From NCBI GenBank assembly GCA_021464245.1, contig JADCRB010000042.1, positions 3,641,914 through 3,705,913 on the forward strand: a stretch of DNA of 64,000 nt, in the 5' to 3' direction. Position numbers and translations under genes: made by a program. Shown here piece after piece: positions 52,269 through 64,000 of this stretch. The DNA comes from Carallia brachiata (Eukaryota; Streptophyta; Magnoliopsida; Malpighiales; Rhizophoraceae). The notes beneath the pieces are model-generated. The model ran no database searches. It saw only the letters and a program-made list of their open reading frames with translations, and was not told the origin of the DNA. Position 1 is the first letter of the stretch, and each line of letters opens with the position of its first letter.

Positions 52269-52878
52269 TTACATATGATCCGAGCTTTCCTTGACAATTT
52301 TGAATTTTTCAAGAATAAATTTCCCTTCCTTGTACTTCTGTGATTCTTCATAGGCTTTCTCGTACTTCCAACCCAGTAGCTCCCCGCAGCCGGAACAGTA
52401 AACATCAGCAACCCTGTGGAGACCAGTAATCAGATGTCGATCCTCTTGGGGTCCCGTAATTATGTTCGTTGCATGGGAGAACAGAAAGGCCCTGCCATTG
52501 CCTGCCTGAGAAAATTGCATGCATTTGTAATTTGTTCTGTGGACTCAGTTCATCCAACTATATATAAAATGATCACATTATAGGCGGGGCTTTTAGGCAA
52601 TGATCAAACTCAATTTCATCATGATCATTAATGTGAAGACTGCAGATCAACCTATACTGATCTAACTGAATGAAGGGGAATCAAATTAAACGTCCAATTG
52701 TATCTGGGTTTCAATTCGTTCTAAAAGATTAATTCCTACTGAAACGCTAAAATTTGAACAAATTAAATGATGAACTAAAATTCACCTGAAACCCTTTAGA
52801 GATTATATCATCCTGGCGGGACACAAGGTTTCTGCACCTGTAGCAGCTGTATTGCCGTGGCTCAATTGCTTCCGCCAT
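52269..52878 (-). CDS. Yippee-like zinc-binding protein
   Basis: Two exons, 52878-52786 and 52505-52269, give 109 residues. The start [15 protein letters not shown] leads into [16 protein letters not shown], then exon 2 [22 protein letters not shown]-like [45 protein letters not shown]. Cysteines 12/15 and 68/71 form the exact yippee signature CX2C-X52-CX2C, which binds one zinc ion in a beta-sheet fold related to Mis18 and cereblon. The biological role of plant yippee proteins is poorly known. The intron is GT..AG and phase 0. The frame is intact. Confidence 0.95.
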
Positions 52879-53873
52879 GCAGGGCTATGCTTGGTTAACC
52901 AAGTCACTGTTCCTAAAAAATTAGAAAAAAAAAAATGAACGAGTGAATTATCAGTTCATCATCAAAATGGTCCAAACATTGATTGCCTCTGAATCAGAAA
53001 TTTTGCTTTAAAATGATTAACCTTAAATAAAATAATGTAGGATCAATGATTGAGAAATATTATATTTACAAAAAACAAGAAAAAATATATTCTTAAGAAA
53101 GATGGTTGAGTGAAGATTCCAAACAAGTGACTATAAACAAATCTGTCAAAAAGAAGAACCACAAAAGGAAATCAAAAGCAAAGCCCAATACAAAAGGAAT
53201 AACAAAAATTAAAAAAAAAATCATTCTTTTTTTAAAAATTTTTATTTAACAACGTAGATGGTCTTTGTTTTTCGCTTGCCCATCAACTAATTAGTCAATT
53301 TAAGCCAAAAAAACGAAAACAAATTGAAGAAAACAGAAATGGCTATCGAATTAAAATCATTTGAGCTTACCCTAGAAATTTTCTTTTGTTTTATTTGTTT
53401 GGATGAGTTAGGGAACCATACGGGATTAGTGGGTTTAGGGTTTAAGCCGGCAACCTTGGCACAGCCATTGTGGTGTTTTTTTTTTTTTTCTTTTTTTAAC
53501 AAGACCAATGAGAATTAAACAGGAACAAAAAAAAAAAAAAAAAAACACAGAACGGAAAAAAAATAATTGTAAAACGCTAAAATGCCATTGGCTAACTTCA
53601 TGTGCTTCGAGAGCTGCGGTTGAAGCAAAAAGACATAAAACGACGTCGGCTCATTTCATCATCTCCAAAATAAACGGCAAGTCGGCATTGCGGCGAATGG
53701 GGGCGTAACCACAGCAATCTCAAGCCAGCCACCGGCGAACCACGACAGACCCATCTTTCTTTGCCGGTGAGTGCCGGCCAAACATCTCGACCACCTCATA
53801 GTTCCAACCACCCAGCACGGTCTCTGGCACTACCTGCTTTTCGACACAATTACAAAGAAAGAGAGAGCGGAAA
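52879..53873. other. Divergent promoter region between the yippee gene and RPC11
   Basis: The two genes point away from each other, so this ~1 kb should hold both promoters and leaders. It contains poly(T) at about 53477-53490 and poly(A) at about 53526-53544. The frame 53771-54085 overlaps the RPC11 leader and first exon in another frame and is not considered real. Confidence 0.45.
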
Positions 53874-55142
53874 ATGGAGTTCTGCCCAACCTGCGGGATG
53901 TTGCTGAGGTACGAGTTTCCGGACATGGCCCGTTCAGCCAGATTTTACTGCCCGTCATGTCCCTACGTCTGCTCCATCGACAGCAAGGTATTAAATGTTC
54001 TAATTATGTTTTGGTCTTTCGGTTTGAAGATTGTGCTAACAGGCTGTGTTGTCTGTCTTTTTTGCACGCCCGTAGGTTAAGATAAAGAGAAAGCAACGCT
54101 TGGTTAAGAAAGAAATTGAACCAGTTTTCACCCTCGATGACATGATGAAGGGCGGTTCTGAAACTGAAGGTAATTTTCTTTAATTTTTTCCCTTTTTTTG
54201 GAAAAAAAAATTGGCTTGGTTGGCTTTTCGTGTTTCGGATTTGATTTGATTAGTTTAAGGTGGATTGTGTTAAATTAAATTAATTTTACGGAAACCCTAT
54301 GTTAGTACTTGTATTTGAGGCCAACAATGTTTCAATGAGGAACGGCTTGATGGATATATGCTTGGACATTGTGATGTTTTTGAAGCATATTTAGTAGGTT
54401 TAAAGGATTGAAATACTTTGACTATTGTTACGGCCTGATTTGTCATCTCGAGTGAAATTTCATCCCCCGTAGATGGACTTGCCTGCCTGAACTTTTATTC
54501 TGAATTGATTCTGGATATTGGTTTTGTTGTGTTTATGCATAGAAAACTGTTAGTTTTATGGCTATCGCATTGTTGAGCGGCTTGGGGTGTTTACTCAAGC
54601 CCTATTGATGAGCGGTTTTGGATATTGGTGTGTGTGACTGGAAAGATTAACTCGTCAACATGGGGTTCCTGAGGCATATAATTGCTCCACAGACCACAAA
54701 TACTTGTTTAGGTTTAAGTGTAAGGTGTGATGGTAAATCAAAAGAAAACCATGAATCCATGTTGTTCAGGAAATAAAAATAAGTTCAGAAATGGCCCTCA
54801 TGGGCTACTGCCAAAAAGATTGGCCCGTTGTCTTTGATCGACCAAGAGTGTTTCTGGGTTTACTAAAACACGTTCTCTTTTCGGAGTGGAATTATGCCTA
54901 AACAATTGTCTAGTCAATCAGTCATTGTTTATAGTTATCTGTTTCTTGTCTGTTCCCTTTTCTAGCCTATACAAGCTCTAATTGTCATTGTTGTCTGCTC
55001 TCTCTCTCCAGCAACATGTCCCCATTGCAACTTCGGGAGAGCCCGTTACCAGCAGCTACAGATCCGGTCGGCTGATGAGCCAGCAACAACATTTTACTAT
55101 TGCTTGAATGAGAAATGTAGCAGGATGTGGCGTGAGGACTGA
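53874..55142 (+). CDS. RNA polymerase III subunit C11/RPC11 (RPC10, POLR3K)
   Basis: Three exons, 53874-53987, 54076-54169 and 55012-55142, give 112 residues, the family size. The N-terminal zinc ribbon has Cys 4/7 (MEFCPTCG) and 26/29 (FYCPSC). The C-terminal TFIIS-like ribbon has Cys 72/75 (TCPHC) and 100/105 (CLNEKC) and the catalytic hairpin QIRSADEPATTFYYC with acidic pair D91/E92. This subunit gives Pol III its intrinsic RNA cleavage activity and supports termination and re-initiation on tRNA, 5S and U6 genes. The linker VKIKRKQRLVKKEIEPVF is conserved. It lies 2.1 kb upstream of FKGP on the same strand, as At1g01210 does relative to At1g01220. Confidence 0.95.
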
Positions 55143-57249
55143 GTGCTTGTCCTCAGCATGCTTTTTTGAACCTTTCAAGTTATTTTTGCATGTTTGAAGT
55201 TGATGTGCACAAAAGTTGCTTAAAATTCGATGTCAAAAATCTGTTATTCAACCATTTTTGTTTGGAGTTGTTGAGCCTGAAATGCTCACTTGTCTTATGA
55301 AGCAATGTTTGGAATTCTTTATTGATCAAATTTCGAGCAAATTTGTCAGTGCGTTGTTGATTCTTGTTCTCACCATCAGTGTAATTCTTAGAGGTTGTAG
55401 CGTGATCTTAGTTGACCTCCATCCTAATGATTTTTGACTAATCGTTTGGTGGATCACGCCGCCAAATTAAAGTGAACCAAACTTTGGTGGGCAATGCCTT
55501 GGAAAGCTTAAGGCTGTAGTGGCTCGTTTCCATGATTTAGACATATGCCGTGGGATTGCTATGTTGCATCCATAAATTCAGCTATGAAAGCCGCGTCATG
55601 TTCTGTCAATTGTAGTTGTTCGATTATCTCATTTCACTCAGCCACAGGTAGAGCAGTATTACTATCATGGTGGAAGACGATATGAAACCTGACCTGCAAG
55701 CAACAAGGGTCAGACTCAAGTGTTGTTCTGAAGAACGGGAACGAGCAACTACGATTGGTGGAAACAAAGCCAGTTACCTCCAGATTTAGCGATTGGCAAT
55801 GTCAATGATACAGAGTAAGCACTATGTCCACAGGCAAAATCCTAGTTATTGATCCAGGACGCTTGTTAGGTAACTGCAAGGGATTATGAATTTGTTCCAT
55901 AGGATTCTTTTGCCGGGGGAATGACTCTTCAGAAACCCTTTAGCAGATGCTCCCTCGGAAGCTGGGGCCAGATTATCTCCTGAATCCACGGATCATTTAT
56001 CTTACCGAGAGAAGCAGGTTTAATGCTCTCTAAAGTTAAAGGCACTTGTGGACGTTTGAAGCAGATGGCCATGTGAAAAACACTTAACATAAGAAACGAT
56101 TGCAGACCAGTGAATGGTTAACTTACAGAGGTAACCTCGTAAATTTGAATTGGATTTTCGCTTTCACTACATGGGATACTCAAACTTAACCATTTGCTAG
56201 CATGCACACCCAAGTAACTATACGTCGGCAAGTTCATTGTATTCGTCCGTACAGTTATGCAGCCATGAATTTGGAATTGAGGCCTGCATTTAAAATTAAG
56301 TCCTACTATATGACTGTATTTTAAGTTGTATTAAAGTAATCACGTAATTTATTCAACGGTAATAAATAGTTTATTAATTATATATATATATATTTTTGTT
56401 TTCTTAATTTAACTATCTAACATTTATATTACTTTAATTACATTTTTTTCCACTTAACGAATCCCAACAATTATTTTTATTCAGAATTGCCCTTCGCCAC
56501 TGAGTTTGAAACGAGGAAAATGCTTCGTGCTGCATTTTTGTTTGCCACGTTTTACTTTGTTCCAGAGAAATTCCTCTTTCTTACATAGTTATTATCATCT
56601 TTCTTTTTTTACCGTTTTGATTCGTAGGAGAGGTCTTGGTCCACTTTGATAAGGGGATCTTCAAGACTCTGAATGTCTCTCGTAAGTTAACTCTTTGTAA
56701 CACGACGACGTATGGAGCACATAGAATTCGGACCCAAGATTCGGATTCTTAGCTTCTCCTCGAACTTTGGCATTTTGCTGTTCTGAATTTGGTTTGTCAT
56801 CCTGAAGTTGTGTGTAACCTTCACATTCTCTGAAAATTACCAATCCCATTGGTATAATATCTTGTTCCCAAATGAAAAGCCATACATATACACGTACACG
56901 TACACATACATGAAGCGGTCTGATCGATTAATTTGTATAATTAATAATAAAAATAAATATATTTTTAATTAAATTTTTAACATAAATAATAATCGTATTA
57001 GATCTATTATATTTTGACCCTCTCGTCTTTCTTTTTTCCTTCGTATGATCAAAAATTCATCAAAGTTGTAGATCTATACACACCACAAAAGTTCCATCCT
57101 GCACCAAACAGTGAGTCAATCGTTGTTCTCGTACTTTTTACCTGTCCAGTGCCACCACACATCTTTCTCTTCTCTCTCTCTGTCTCAGTTACTTACACGC
57201 TCACTTTCAAAATATCTCTCCGATTTTCCCCCAAATTCTCTCTCGGAAA
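55143..57249. other. Intergenic DNA between RPC11 and FKGP
   Basis: The left part is the likely 3' untranslated region of RPC11. No further gene is supported; a minus-strand frame at 56661-56849 has no known motif. The region just before 57250, with tctctctctctgtctc at about 57170-57186, is probably the FKGP leader. Confidence 0.45.
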
Positions 57250-60200
57250 ATGGACTCAAGAATGAGGGAAAGATTCTCGAGAACCAAACAGAAAGCTGAT
57301 TTAACCACAATCCTGCGCAAATCTTGGTACCATTTAAGATTGTCGGTTAGACATTCTTCCAGGGTCCCCACCTGGGACGCTATCGTACTCACCGCGGCTA
57401 GCCCCCAGCAAGCCCAGCTCTACGAGTGGCAGCTCCAGCGAGCCAAGCGCATGGGCAGAATTTCCAGCTCCACCGTCACGCTCGCGGTTCCCGACCCTGA
57501 AGGCCAGCGGATCGGCTCCGGCGCTGCCACCCTCAATGCCATCTACGCCCTCGCCAAGCATTACGAGACCCTTGGCCCAGAGGTAACGAAAAATTTGTTG
57601 GAATTTCGTTTCCTTGTTATTGCCGCTGTGACAATTGGGGTAATAATTGTTATTACTCAATTTGTGTTTGATCTTGCAATGGTTAGTTGTTTTGGTTGTT
57701 GCGTGAACGGATTTTGCTACCAACAGTCGCATTTTACCTTCCACGAATGGCACGTGTTGATTGTCTATCGAAAAGATAAAAGTTAAATATATTACAACTG
57801 TGTTGATTTTCTATAGGTGACTACAAAAGAGAAGATAAAAAGTAACTGTCTATAGTAAACCTCTGTGTGAATTATTTGCTTTGAATGTAACGTAAATTAC
57901 AAGAGAAAGATATTTAATTTTCTTGAAAATAACTGGGGAAATTGAGATTCAATGCTCTTGATCTGGTATCTGTGATCAATAGGTGGCATCTGTGGAAAAT
58001 GGCAGTGATGGGTCTGTGTCACATGAAGAACCTGATGGCAAAGATTCTATTCCACCAATGGTTAGGCTAATGGCCAAGAAGCATATACTACTGCTTCATG
58101 CTGGAGGTGATTCTAAAAGGGTCCCGTGGGCAAATCCTATGGGGAAAGTTTTCCTACCACTTCCGTTTTTGGCTGCAGATGATCCTGATGGGCCAGTTCC
58201 TCTACTTTTTGACCATATACTTGCAATTGCTTCTTGTGCAAGACAAGCTTTTGGAAATGAAGGTTATTTGTCTGGACTGTTACATTCGAATCAAACGGCT
58301 ATATGGTTGCTGTACGCATTCTTGATGTTCATCTGATGACATCATGATCACAGATAAGATTCGTCAACGGAGACATTTTCAGATGTCAACTCATAAACTT
58401 GAAAATTTTGCAGGTGGAATACTGACAATGACCGGAGATGTTCTTCCATGTTTTGATGCTGTTTCCATGGTTATCCCAGAGGATGCATCTTGCATTGTCA
58501 CTGTTCCCATCACTCTTGACGTTGCTTCTAACCATGGTGTTATTGTGGCGTCTAAAACTGGAATTGCCACTGAAAGTTATACGGTCAATCTAGTCGACAA
58601 TCTCTTGCAGAAGCCTGGATCAGAGGAACTGGTTAACAGTCAAGCTATTTTAGAGGATGGTAGAACATTGCTCGACACTGGAGTAATAGCGGCTAGAGGC
58701 AAAGCTTGGATGGAGCTTGTGAAGCTTGCATGGTCTTGCCAACCAATGATTACAGAGCTTGTGAATAGCAGAAAAGAGGTAGTCTTCTGTGATTACTTAT
58801 TCTTCTAAAGGTATAAAACGTAACTGAAAGAAATTGTTATCCATGTGTCTTTAGGTGTTACTTTAGTGGCTTTCCCAATCTTTTACGGAATTATAATTCA
58901 TGTTCCTCGGTTCCCCTTCTGTAGACCTTTGCTCTGGTGAAGCTTCCTCTGCTTCTGTCGTTCTATCCTATTCTTTTTAATCTTCAACTCTGATTTTAGC
59001 GGCCTTTACTTGTGGATATGTTGCAGAGTGGTTTGTGCAAGAATGTGCACTTACCTGTACATAATACCACTTTCACTCTCGTATGTTGTGTGGCTTAGCC
59101 TGCACTCTGGAAGAAGTTTATGCTCCATCTCTTTTGGATAGCTTAAGATTTATGCATTCCTGCCTTATGGATGAATTTTTTCAGCATAACAATAACAGTA
59201 ACTTTGTCGTAGATTTCTTTGATGTAAAGGACTTGGATTCTACATGAGAATTAAGATAAATTCTTATTTGAGATTCTTCATTTTTGGAGTATGAGTGACA
59301 TATTCTTATGTTGGAACTGGCAAATATTTATTGGATGTTGTGCAGATGAGTTTATATGAAGATCTGGTAGCAGCCTGGGTTCCTGCAAAACATGACTGGT
59401 TATGCGCACGTCCTATGGGAAAAGAACTCGTTGAAAGATTGGGCAAACAAAAAATGTATAGCTATTGTGCTTGTATGTTGATTGCCCTCTGAAAGCATCT
59501 GGAAACATCTTCATATTGTTCTTATTGCCGATTTCACATACCTTACTGATGCTATGGGGTCCATGTTCTTGCAGATGATTTGTTATTCTTACACTTTGGA
59601 ACCTCAAGTGAAGTTTTGGATCACTTAAGTGGCGCTAGCTCAGAACTTGTAGGCCGAAGGCATCTCTGTTCTATACCAGCCACTACTGTGTCTGACATTG
59701 CAGCATCTGCTGTGGTTCTTTCTAGCAAAGTTGAACCAGGTGTCTCAGTTGGGGAGGATTCTCTCATATATGATTCATCCATATCTGGAGGGATTCAGAT
59801 TGGTTCTCAATCTGTTGTTGTTGGTGTCCATATTCCTGACGACATTGGAGGGGTGGCAAAAGGTTCAATCAGGTTTATGCTTCCAGATCGTCATTGTCTT
59901 TGGGAAGTTCCTTTGGTTGAATGTGCAGAAAGAGTCATTGTGTATTGTGGTCTCCATGACAACCCAAAAATTACACTTTCAAAAGATGGGACTTTTTGTG
60001 GGAAACCCTGGGATAAAGTCTTGCATGATTTGGGCATTCAAGAAAATGATCTGTGGAGTGCAGATGATGTTAAGGAGAAATGCTTGTGGAATGCAAAAAT
60101 TTTTCCCATTCTCTCTTATTTTGAGATGCTTAGTTGTGCATCTTGGTTGATGGGTTTGAGTGAAACAAAATCCAAATGCTGTCTTCTCTCGTGGAAAAGT

Positions 60201-62721
60201 TCTCCCCGTGTCAGTTTGGAGGAGTTACATAGAACAATTGATTTTCCAAAAATGTGTATGGGATCAAGTAATCATCAAGCAGATCTCGCAGCTGGAATTG
60301 CATTGGCTTGCATTAACTATGGCATGGTTGGACGCAATTTGACTCGATTATGTGAAGAAATTCTTCAGAAGGAAGCTTCAGGAGTTGAAGTATGCAAGGA
60401 ATTACTTGGCCTGTGTCCCAAACTTCAAGAACAGAATTCTAGAATTCTTCCCAAAAGCCGGGCATACCAGGTGCAAGTTGATCTTCTTCGGACATGCAGA
60501 GATGAAGCAACAGCCTGCCAATTGGAACATAAAGTTTGGGCTGCCGTTGCTGAAGAAACTGCTTCAGCAGTGAGATATGGTTTTAGAGGTAAAGCTGAAA
60601 ATATATAACCTTAGCATTATGGTCCGGCTGAAAAGAATACTGTAAGCATAGGATCAGTAGTAGTAAAAATAAGCTGCATCAAATTATCCTGTCTTTTCAT
60701 GTGACGGTTAAGTCCTTTTCTTCTCCCTATTAACATTCTTGATTCCTTTTGTGAATTATGCTTCTCTATTGAAGTTTACATCTATTCCTCTTTGATCCTT
60801 GTGGAATGTTGTAGTGTACAAACACCTTTTTGTTGTGATACACAGAACACCTACTGGAGTCACCAGGCAGCATCACTGCTTTAGCACCTCAGAGCAATCA
60901 CCTTGATGTGCCTATGCATAAATTTTTCCAAGCTAGAAGGATAAAAGTTGAGTTACCTGTTCGTGTAGATTTTGTTGGGGGATGGAGTGACACTCCTCCA
61001 TGGAGCTTAGAACGTGCTGGTTGTGTACTTAATATGGCCATAAGTTTGGAAGGTTGTCTTCCTATCGGCACAATCATAGAGACAACTGAAGAGCCTGGAA
61101 TATTGATGAATGATGATGTTGGTAATCAGTTGTATGTTGGCAATGTCATCTCTATTGCTTCCCCATTTGATGGCAATGATCCATTCCGGCTGGTCAAATC
61201 TGCATTGCTCGTGACCGGTATTATTCATGAAAATATTCTTGCATCTGTGGGCTTAAAAATCAAGACATGGGCCAATGTACCTCGTGGCAGTGGCTTGGGG
61301 ACTTCTAGCATCCTAGCAGCTGCTGTTGTGAAAGGGATTCTTCAGATAACTAATGGAGATGCAAGTAATGAAAATGTTGCTAGACTTGTTTTGGTGTTGG
61401 AGCAAATTATGGGGACAGGAGGTGGCTGGCAGGATCAAATTGGAGGTTTGTACCCAGGCATTAAATTTACTACAAGCTTTCCTGGAGTACCATTGCGGCT
61501 TCATGTCGTACCCTTATTAGCCTCTCCCCAGTAGACTTTGGAGTTGCAGCAGAGATTGCTTGTGGTTTTCACCGGTCAAGTAAGTCGTTAGCTTTCCATT
61601 TGTCATGGACAGGCCTTTTAAGTGAATTCCAAAAAGTAAGTTAATGTTGTGCTTATGGCCTAAGAAGTGCACTACACTAAGTTGAAATAACAAAATGCCT
61701 TGCTTGTGAATTTTAGAAGCCGTTTCAACGAGTAATACGTTAACCAACTATTTAAATTGGAAAATGTCCTCACGGAAATTAAAGATGATATATTTCTCAA
61801 TAAATTATGTCTCCAATTATGCTTAAGATGAACACAAATTATGTCTCCAATTTGTAGTTTATTCTGTGCACCCACAGTTGGCTTGCCAATTCTAGTTACT
61901 CTGGTGTAGAGTCTTTTGATTAAGAATTAACAACATTCAGGATCCATAGAATCATCGTTTTACTGTCACTTGATTCTCTCTTGCCTCCCTTGTAACGTAC
62001 ATTTGGCATCCTGAATTGATGCTAACAAGCGGGTGGTGATGGTACCTAGACGCAAACCTGCTTTGTTGTCTGGATCAAGTGACTTTTAGGCAAATGCTTG
62101 GTTGACAATTAAATGAGAAAAACAATCCTAATGCCGTATATATGAGAGACAAGCCCTTTTCTTTGAACTAGGCTGAATGACAGTTTTGGTTGGCAGAAAC
62201 GCATGTCATTGTGTTTTACACGTCTCTGTTTATTGACAGTAATAAATATTATTCTCTCAAGTACTTACTGTATAGGTCTCTGAATATTTAACTTTCCCCT
62301 ATTTCGTAATTTGTGACACCAGGTTCGACTTGCACATCAAGTCCTACAGAAGGTGGTCATTAGATATCTTAGGCGAGACAATCTTCTTGTTTCCAGTATT
62401 AAGCGCCTTGCTAATCTGGCAAAAGTAGGTAGGGAAGCCTTAATGAACCGCGACGTGGATGAGCTAGGGGAGATAATGCTGGAGACTTGGAGGCTGCATC
62501 AGGAACTTGATCCTTACTGCAGCAACGAACTTGTTGATAAGCTGTTTGCATTTGCTGACCCCTACTGCTGTGGCTACAAGCTAGTGGGTGCCGGAGGAGG
62601 GGGCTTTGCTTTGTTGTTGGCCAAGGATGCCGAGTCCGGAAAGGCATTGAGGCATAAGCTAGAAGCAGACCCAAATCTCAATGTGAAAGTCTACAACTGG
62701 AGCATCTTCTCAGGAAATTAG
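57250..62721 (+). CDS. FKGP: Bifunctional fucokinase/GDP-fucose pyrophosphorylase, with in-frame TAG
   Basis: Seven exons: 57250-57582, 57983-58262, 58414-58778, 59346-59472, 59575-60588, 60846-61579 and 62323-62721, phase-consistent for 1083 codons (Arabidopsis about 1055). The N-terminal half is the GDP-fucose pyrophosphorylase domain: RIGSGAATLNAIYAL, LLHAGGDSKRVPWANPMGK, MTGDVLPCFDA. The C-terminal half is a GHMP kinase: LPVRVDFVGGWSDTPPW, PRGSGLGTSSILAAA and, in the last exon, KLVGAGGGGFALLL. The enzyme salvages free L-fucose in the cytosol, phosphorylating it to fucose-1-phosphate and then making GDP-fucose for glycans and xyloglucan. In exon 6 a TAG at 61532-61534 follows ...VVPLLASPQ and the frame continues with LELQQRLLVVFTGQ, so one codon (probably TTG) is altered. 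If real, it removes the third kinase motif and the last ~150 residues. Confidence 0.93.
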
Positions 62722-63308
62722 ACGTTCATAAAACTAGAGCATGTATTTGTCCTTTACACATACAGATTCTTGTTGTTCTTTTGCCACCGTACATCCATAT
62801 GACTACTGCATAGATTACTCATTTCTTATTCTTGTAAAAGTATGTAACTTGAACAGAAGAAGAAGCATATAGTTTGTAATTGGTTATAAAAAAGTGAATA
62901 ATATTCAGTAAGTCGATTTCCTTATCATTCTGTGATTCGTGAACTCTTTTTTTGGTTTCTTTTTTTTTTTGGCAAAGGAACAAACTTTTTCTTTTTTTTT
63001 TTTTTTTTTTCCAAAAGAAATTCATCCGGGCACTACCATAGGATTCCCACAAGAGGAATAAAGCAGAACGCGGCAGCAGGGCAAAGAATCCAAAGCAAGT
63101 TGATTGTCGTTTGTGTTTTTCTCCCCCAAGGCAAAACGGTATCGCTTCATCTGGATTTTGCCCTCAAACGAGACATGCTTGGATTGCAACCCTTTGTTTT
63201 TGCCTTTCTAGAAATTGGATTAGTAATGCTTTAGAAATCGGATGACCCATCAAAATCAAAGTGATGATCTTTAGCGGGTAATTATCAGGCGTCATCAGCT
63301 CATCGCTT
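62722..63308. other. FKGP 3' flank
   Basis: Probable FKGP 3' untranslated region followed by two poly(T) runs at about 62961-62972 and 62992-63010. No gene is seen. Confidence 0.45.
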
Positions 63309-63745
63309 AGGCCCTGTTTGTGTGGCATTCTATTGGTAGAAAAAAAATTAAAATTTTAATTATTACTATAATCATTACTCTATCAATCTCTCACATCTTT
63401 TTCTTTATACTTTATTTTTTTACACTTTCTTTATTTATTTAAATAATTTATTTTTCTTCCCACTTTTTTTCTGATAAATTATTATTTATTTTTTTTTTCT
63501 CTACTTCCTTCTCTGTCTTTTCTCTATTTATTTAAATAATTTATTTTTCTTATCACTTTTTCTCTCATAAATTACTATTAATTTTTTTCTGTACACTTTC
63601 TTTACTTATTTAAATAATTTATTTTCTTCATTATTTCTTTATTATTCTTTTCTTTTCTATACTTTTCCTCTTAATCAAATAAAATATGAATTTTGTTTAA
63701 AAAAAAAACAAACATAAAATTATCAGTTAGACAGTGTAAGGCCCA
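63309..63745. repeat. Pyrimidine-rich degenerate tandem repeat, possibly a hAT-like element
   Basis: The 16-mer ttatttaaataattta is exactly repeated at 63435-63450, 63528-63543 and 63606-63621, each followed by tttttctt-type sequence and preceded by acactttct- or tctctat-type sequence, so the unit is about 78-93 bases. The block starts near taggccctgtttgtg and ends near acagtgtaaggccc, weakly inverted ends of the kind found in hAT elements. Confidence 0.5.
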
Positions 63746-63869
63746 CCGGTGAAGTTCCGCCACCGTTTCAATAACGAAACCTACGCATAATTCCAGTTTT
63801 ACCCCTGAGCAAAGTCAAGGGACGAGAAAAAGTTAATAAACACTTAAGAAGTCGAGAAACAAAAGCAAA

Positions 63870-63992
63870 AGGAAAAGACAGAAAACGGAGGGGCGTCGAT
63901 CGTCATCCTCATCATCATCAAAACCCACTCCATCACCATCAATTATTATTATCGTACGTCTACGATCACGACGCTTTCAAAAATACCATTAG
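63870..63992 (+). other. Candidate first (leader) exon of a truncated downstream gene
   Basis: Sequence from about 63870 changes to mixed composition with tcatcctcatcatcatc and ends ...ccattag at 63992, followed at once by the strong donor gtaagt. No ATG-led frame reaches the donor with recognisable protein, so it would be a non-coding or mostly leader exon. In Arabidopsis the gene after FKGP is, from memory, an ORMDL family gene (At1g01230), so an ORM homologue may start here. Confidence 0.3.
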
Positions 63993-64000
63993 GTAAGTCA

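Noticed and set aside
53771..54085. 104-codon frame overlapping the RPC11 leader and exon 1
   Set aside because: Out of frame with the clearly conserved RPC11 zinc ribbon and without a recognisable domain.

Overview
This window is nuclear DNA from a flowering plant, most likely a rosid eudicot. The evidence is compact multi-exon genes with GT..AG introns lying in long A/T-rich intergenic DNA full of homopolymers and short mobile elements, and proteins that match Arabidopsis families closely. I cannot prove the genus from sequence alone.

Ten genes can be modelled. Left to right: a four-exon DUF4079 chloroplast membrane protein (1187-3058, -); an intronless BCS1-like AAA-ATPase (17939-19417, +); an intronless divergent ATP-synthase delta/OSCP-like gene with a short C-terminus (27696-28367, +); a two-exon E-class PPR protein like At5g08510 (29712-31361, +); a seven-exon ER-type Ca2+-ATPase closest to ECA2 (33013-37165, -); the splicing factor RS31 (44512-47489, +); the single-EF-hand protein KIC (48217-48594, -); a yippee-like zinc protein (52269-52878, -); RNA polymerase III subunit RPC11/C11 (53874-55142, +); and the bifunctional fucokinase/GDP-fucose pyrophosphorylase FKGP (57250-62721, +). 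A candidate first exon of a further + strand gene is cut off at the right edge. These are ordinary housekeeping genes with no shared pathway. Their order, however, matches two Arabidopsis neighbourhoods recalled from memory: KIC - RS31a - AAA-ATPase (At2g46600/610/620) with its duplicate RS31 - DUF4079 (At3g61860/870), and RPC11 - FKGP (At1g01210/220).

Three genes carry apparent coding lesions. DUF4079 needs three and ECA2 needs four single missing bases restored before exon lengths and conserved motifs fit; FKGP has an in-frame TAG. Either the assembly is unpolished or these alleles are broken.

The intergenic DNA (3.1-17.9, 19.4-27.7, 37.2-44.5, 48.6-52.2, 55.1-57.2 and 62.7-64 kb) holds most of the unusual structure: a SINE with a perfect 16-bp target duplication, a 197-nt poly(A)-tailed retroposon, at least six tiny poly(A) or poly(T) inserts flanked by 10-19 bp direct repeats, a gag relic inside a DUF4079 intron, an RNase H relic with an A-rich tail, nested inverted-repeat elements, a perfect 33-bp-arm palindrome, a 146-bp hairpin element, and a ~650-bp pyrimidine-only-style tract. 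I found no rRNA, no intact tRNA, no CRISPR array, no organellar genes and no gene cluster resembling a new multi-gene system.
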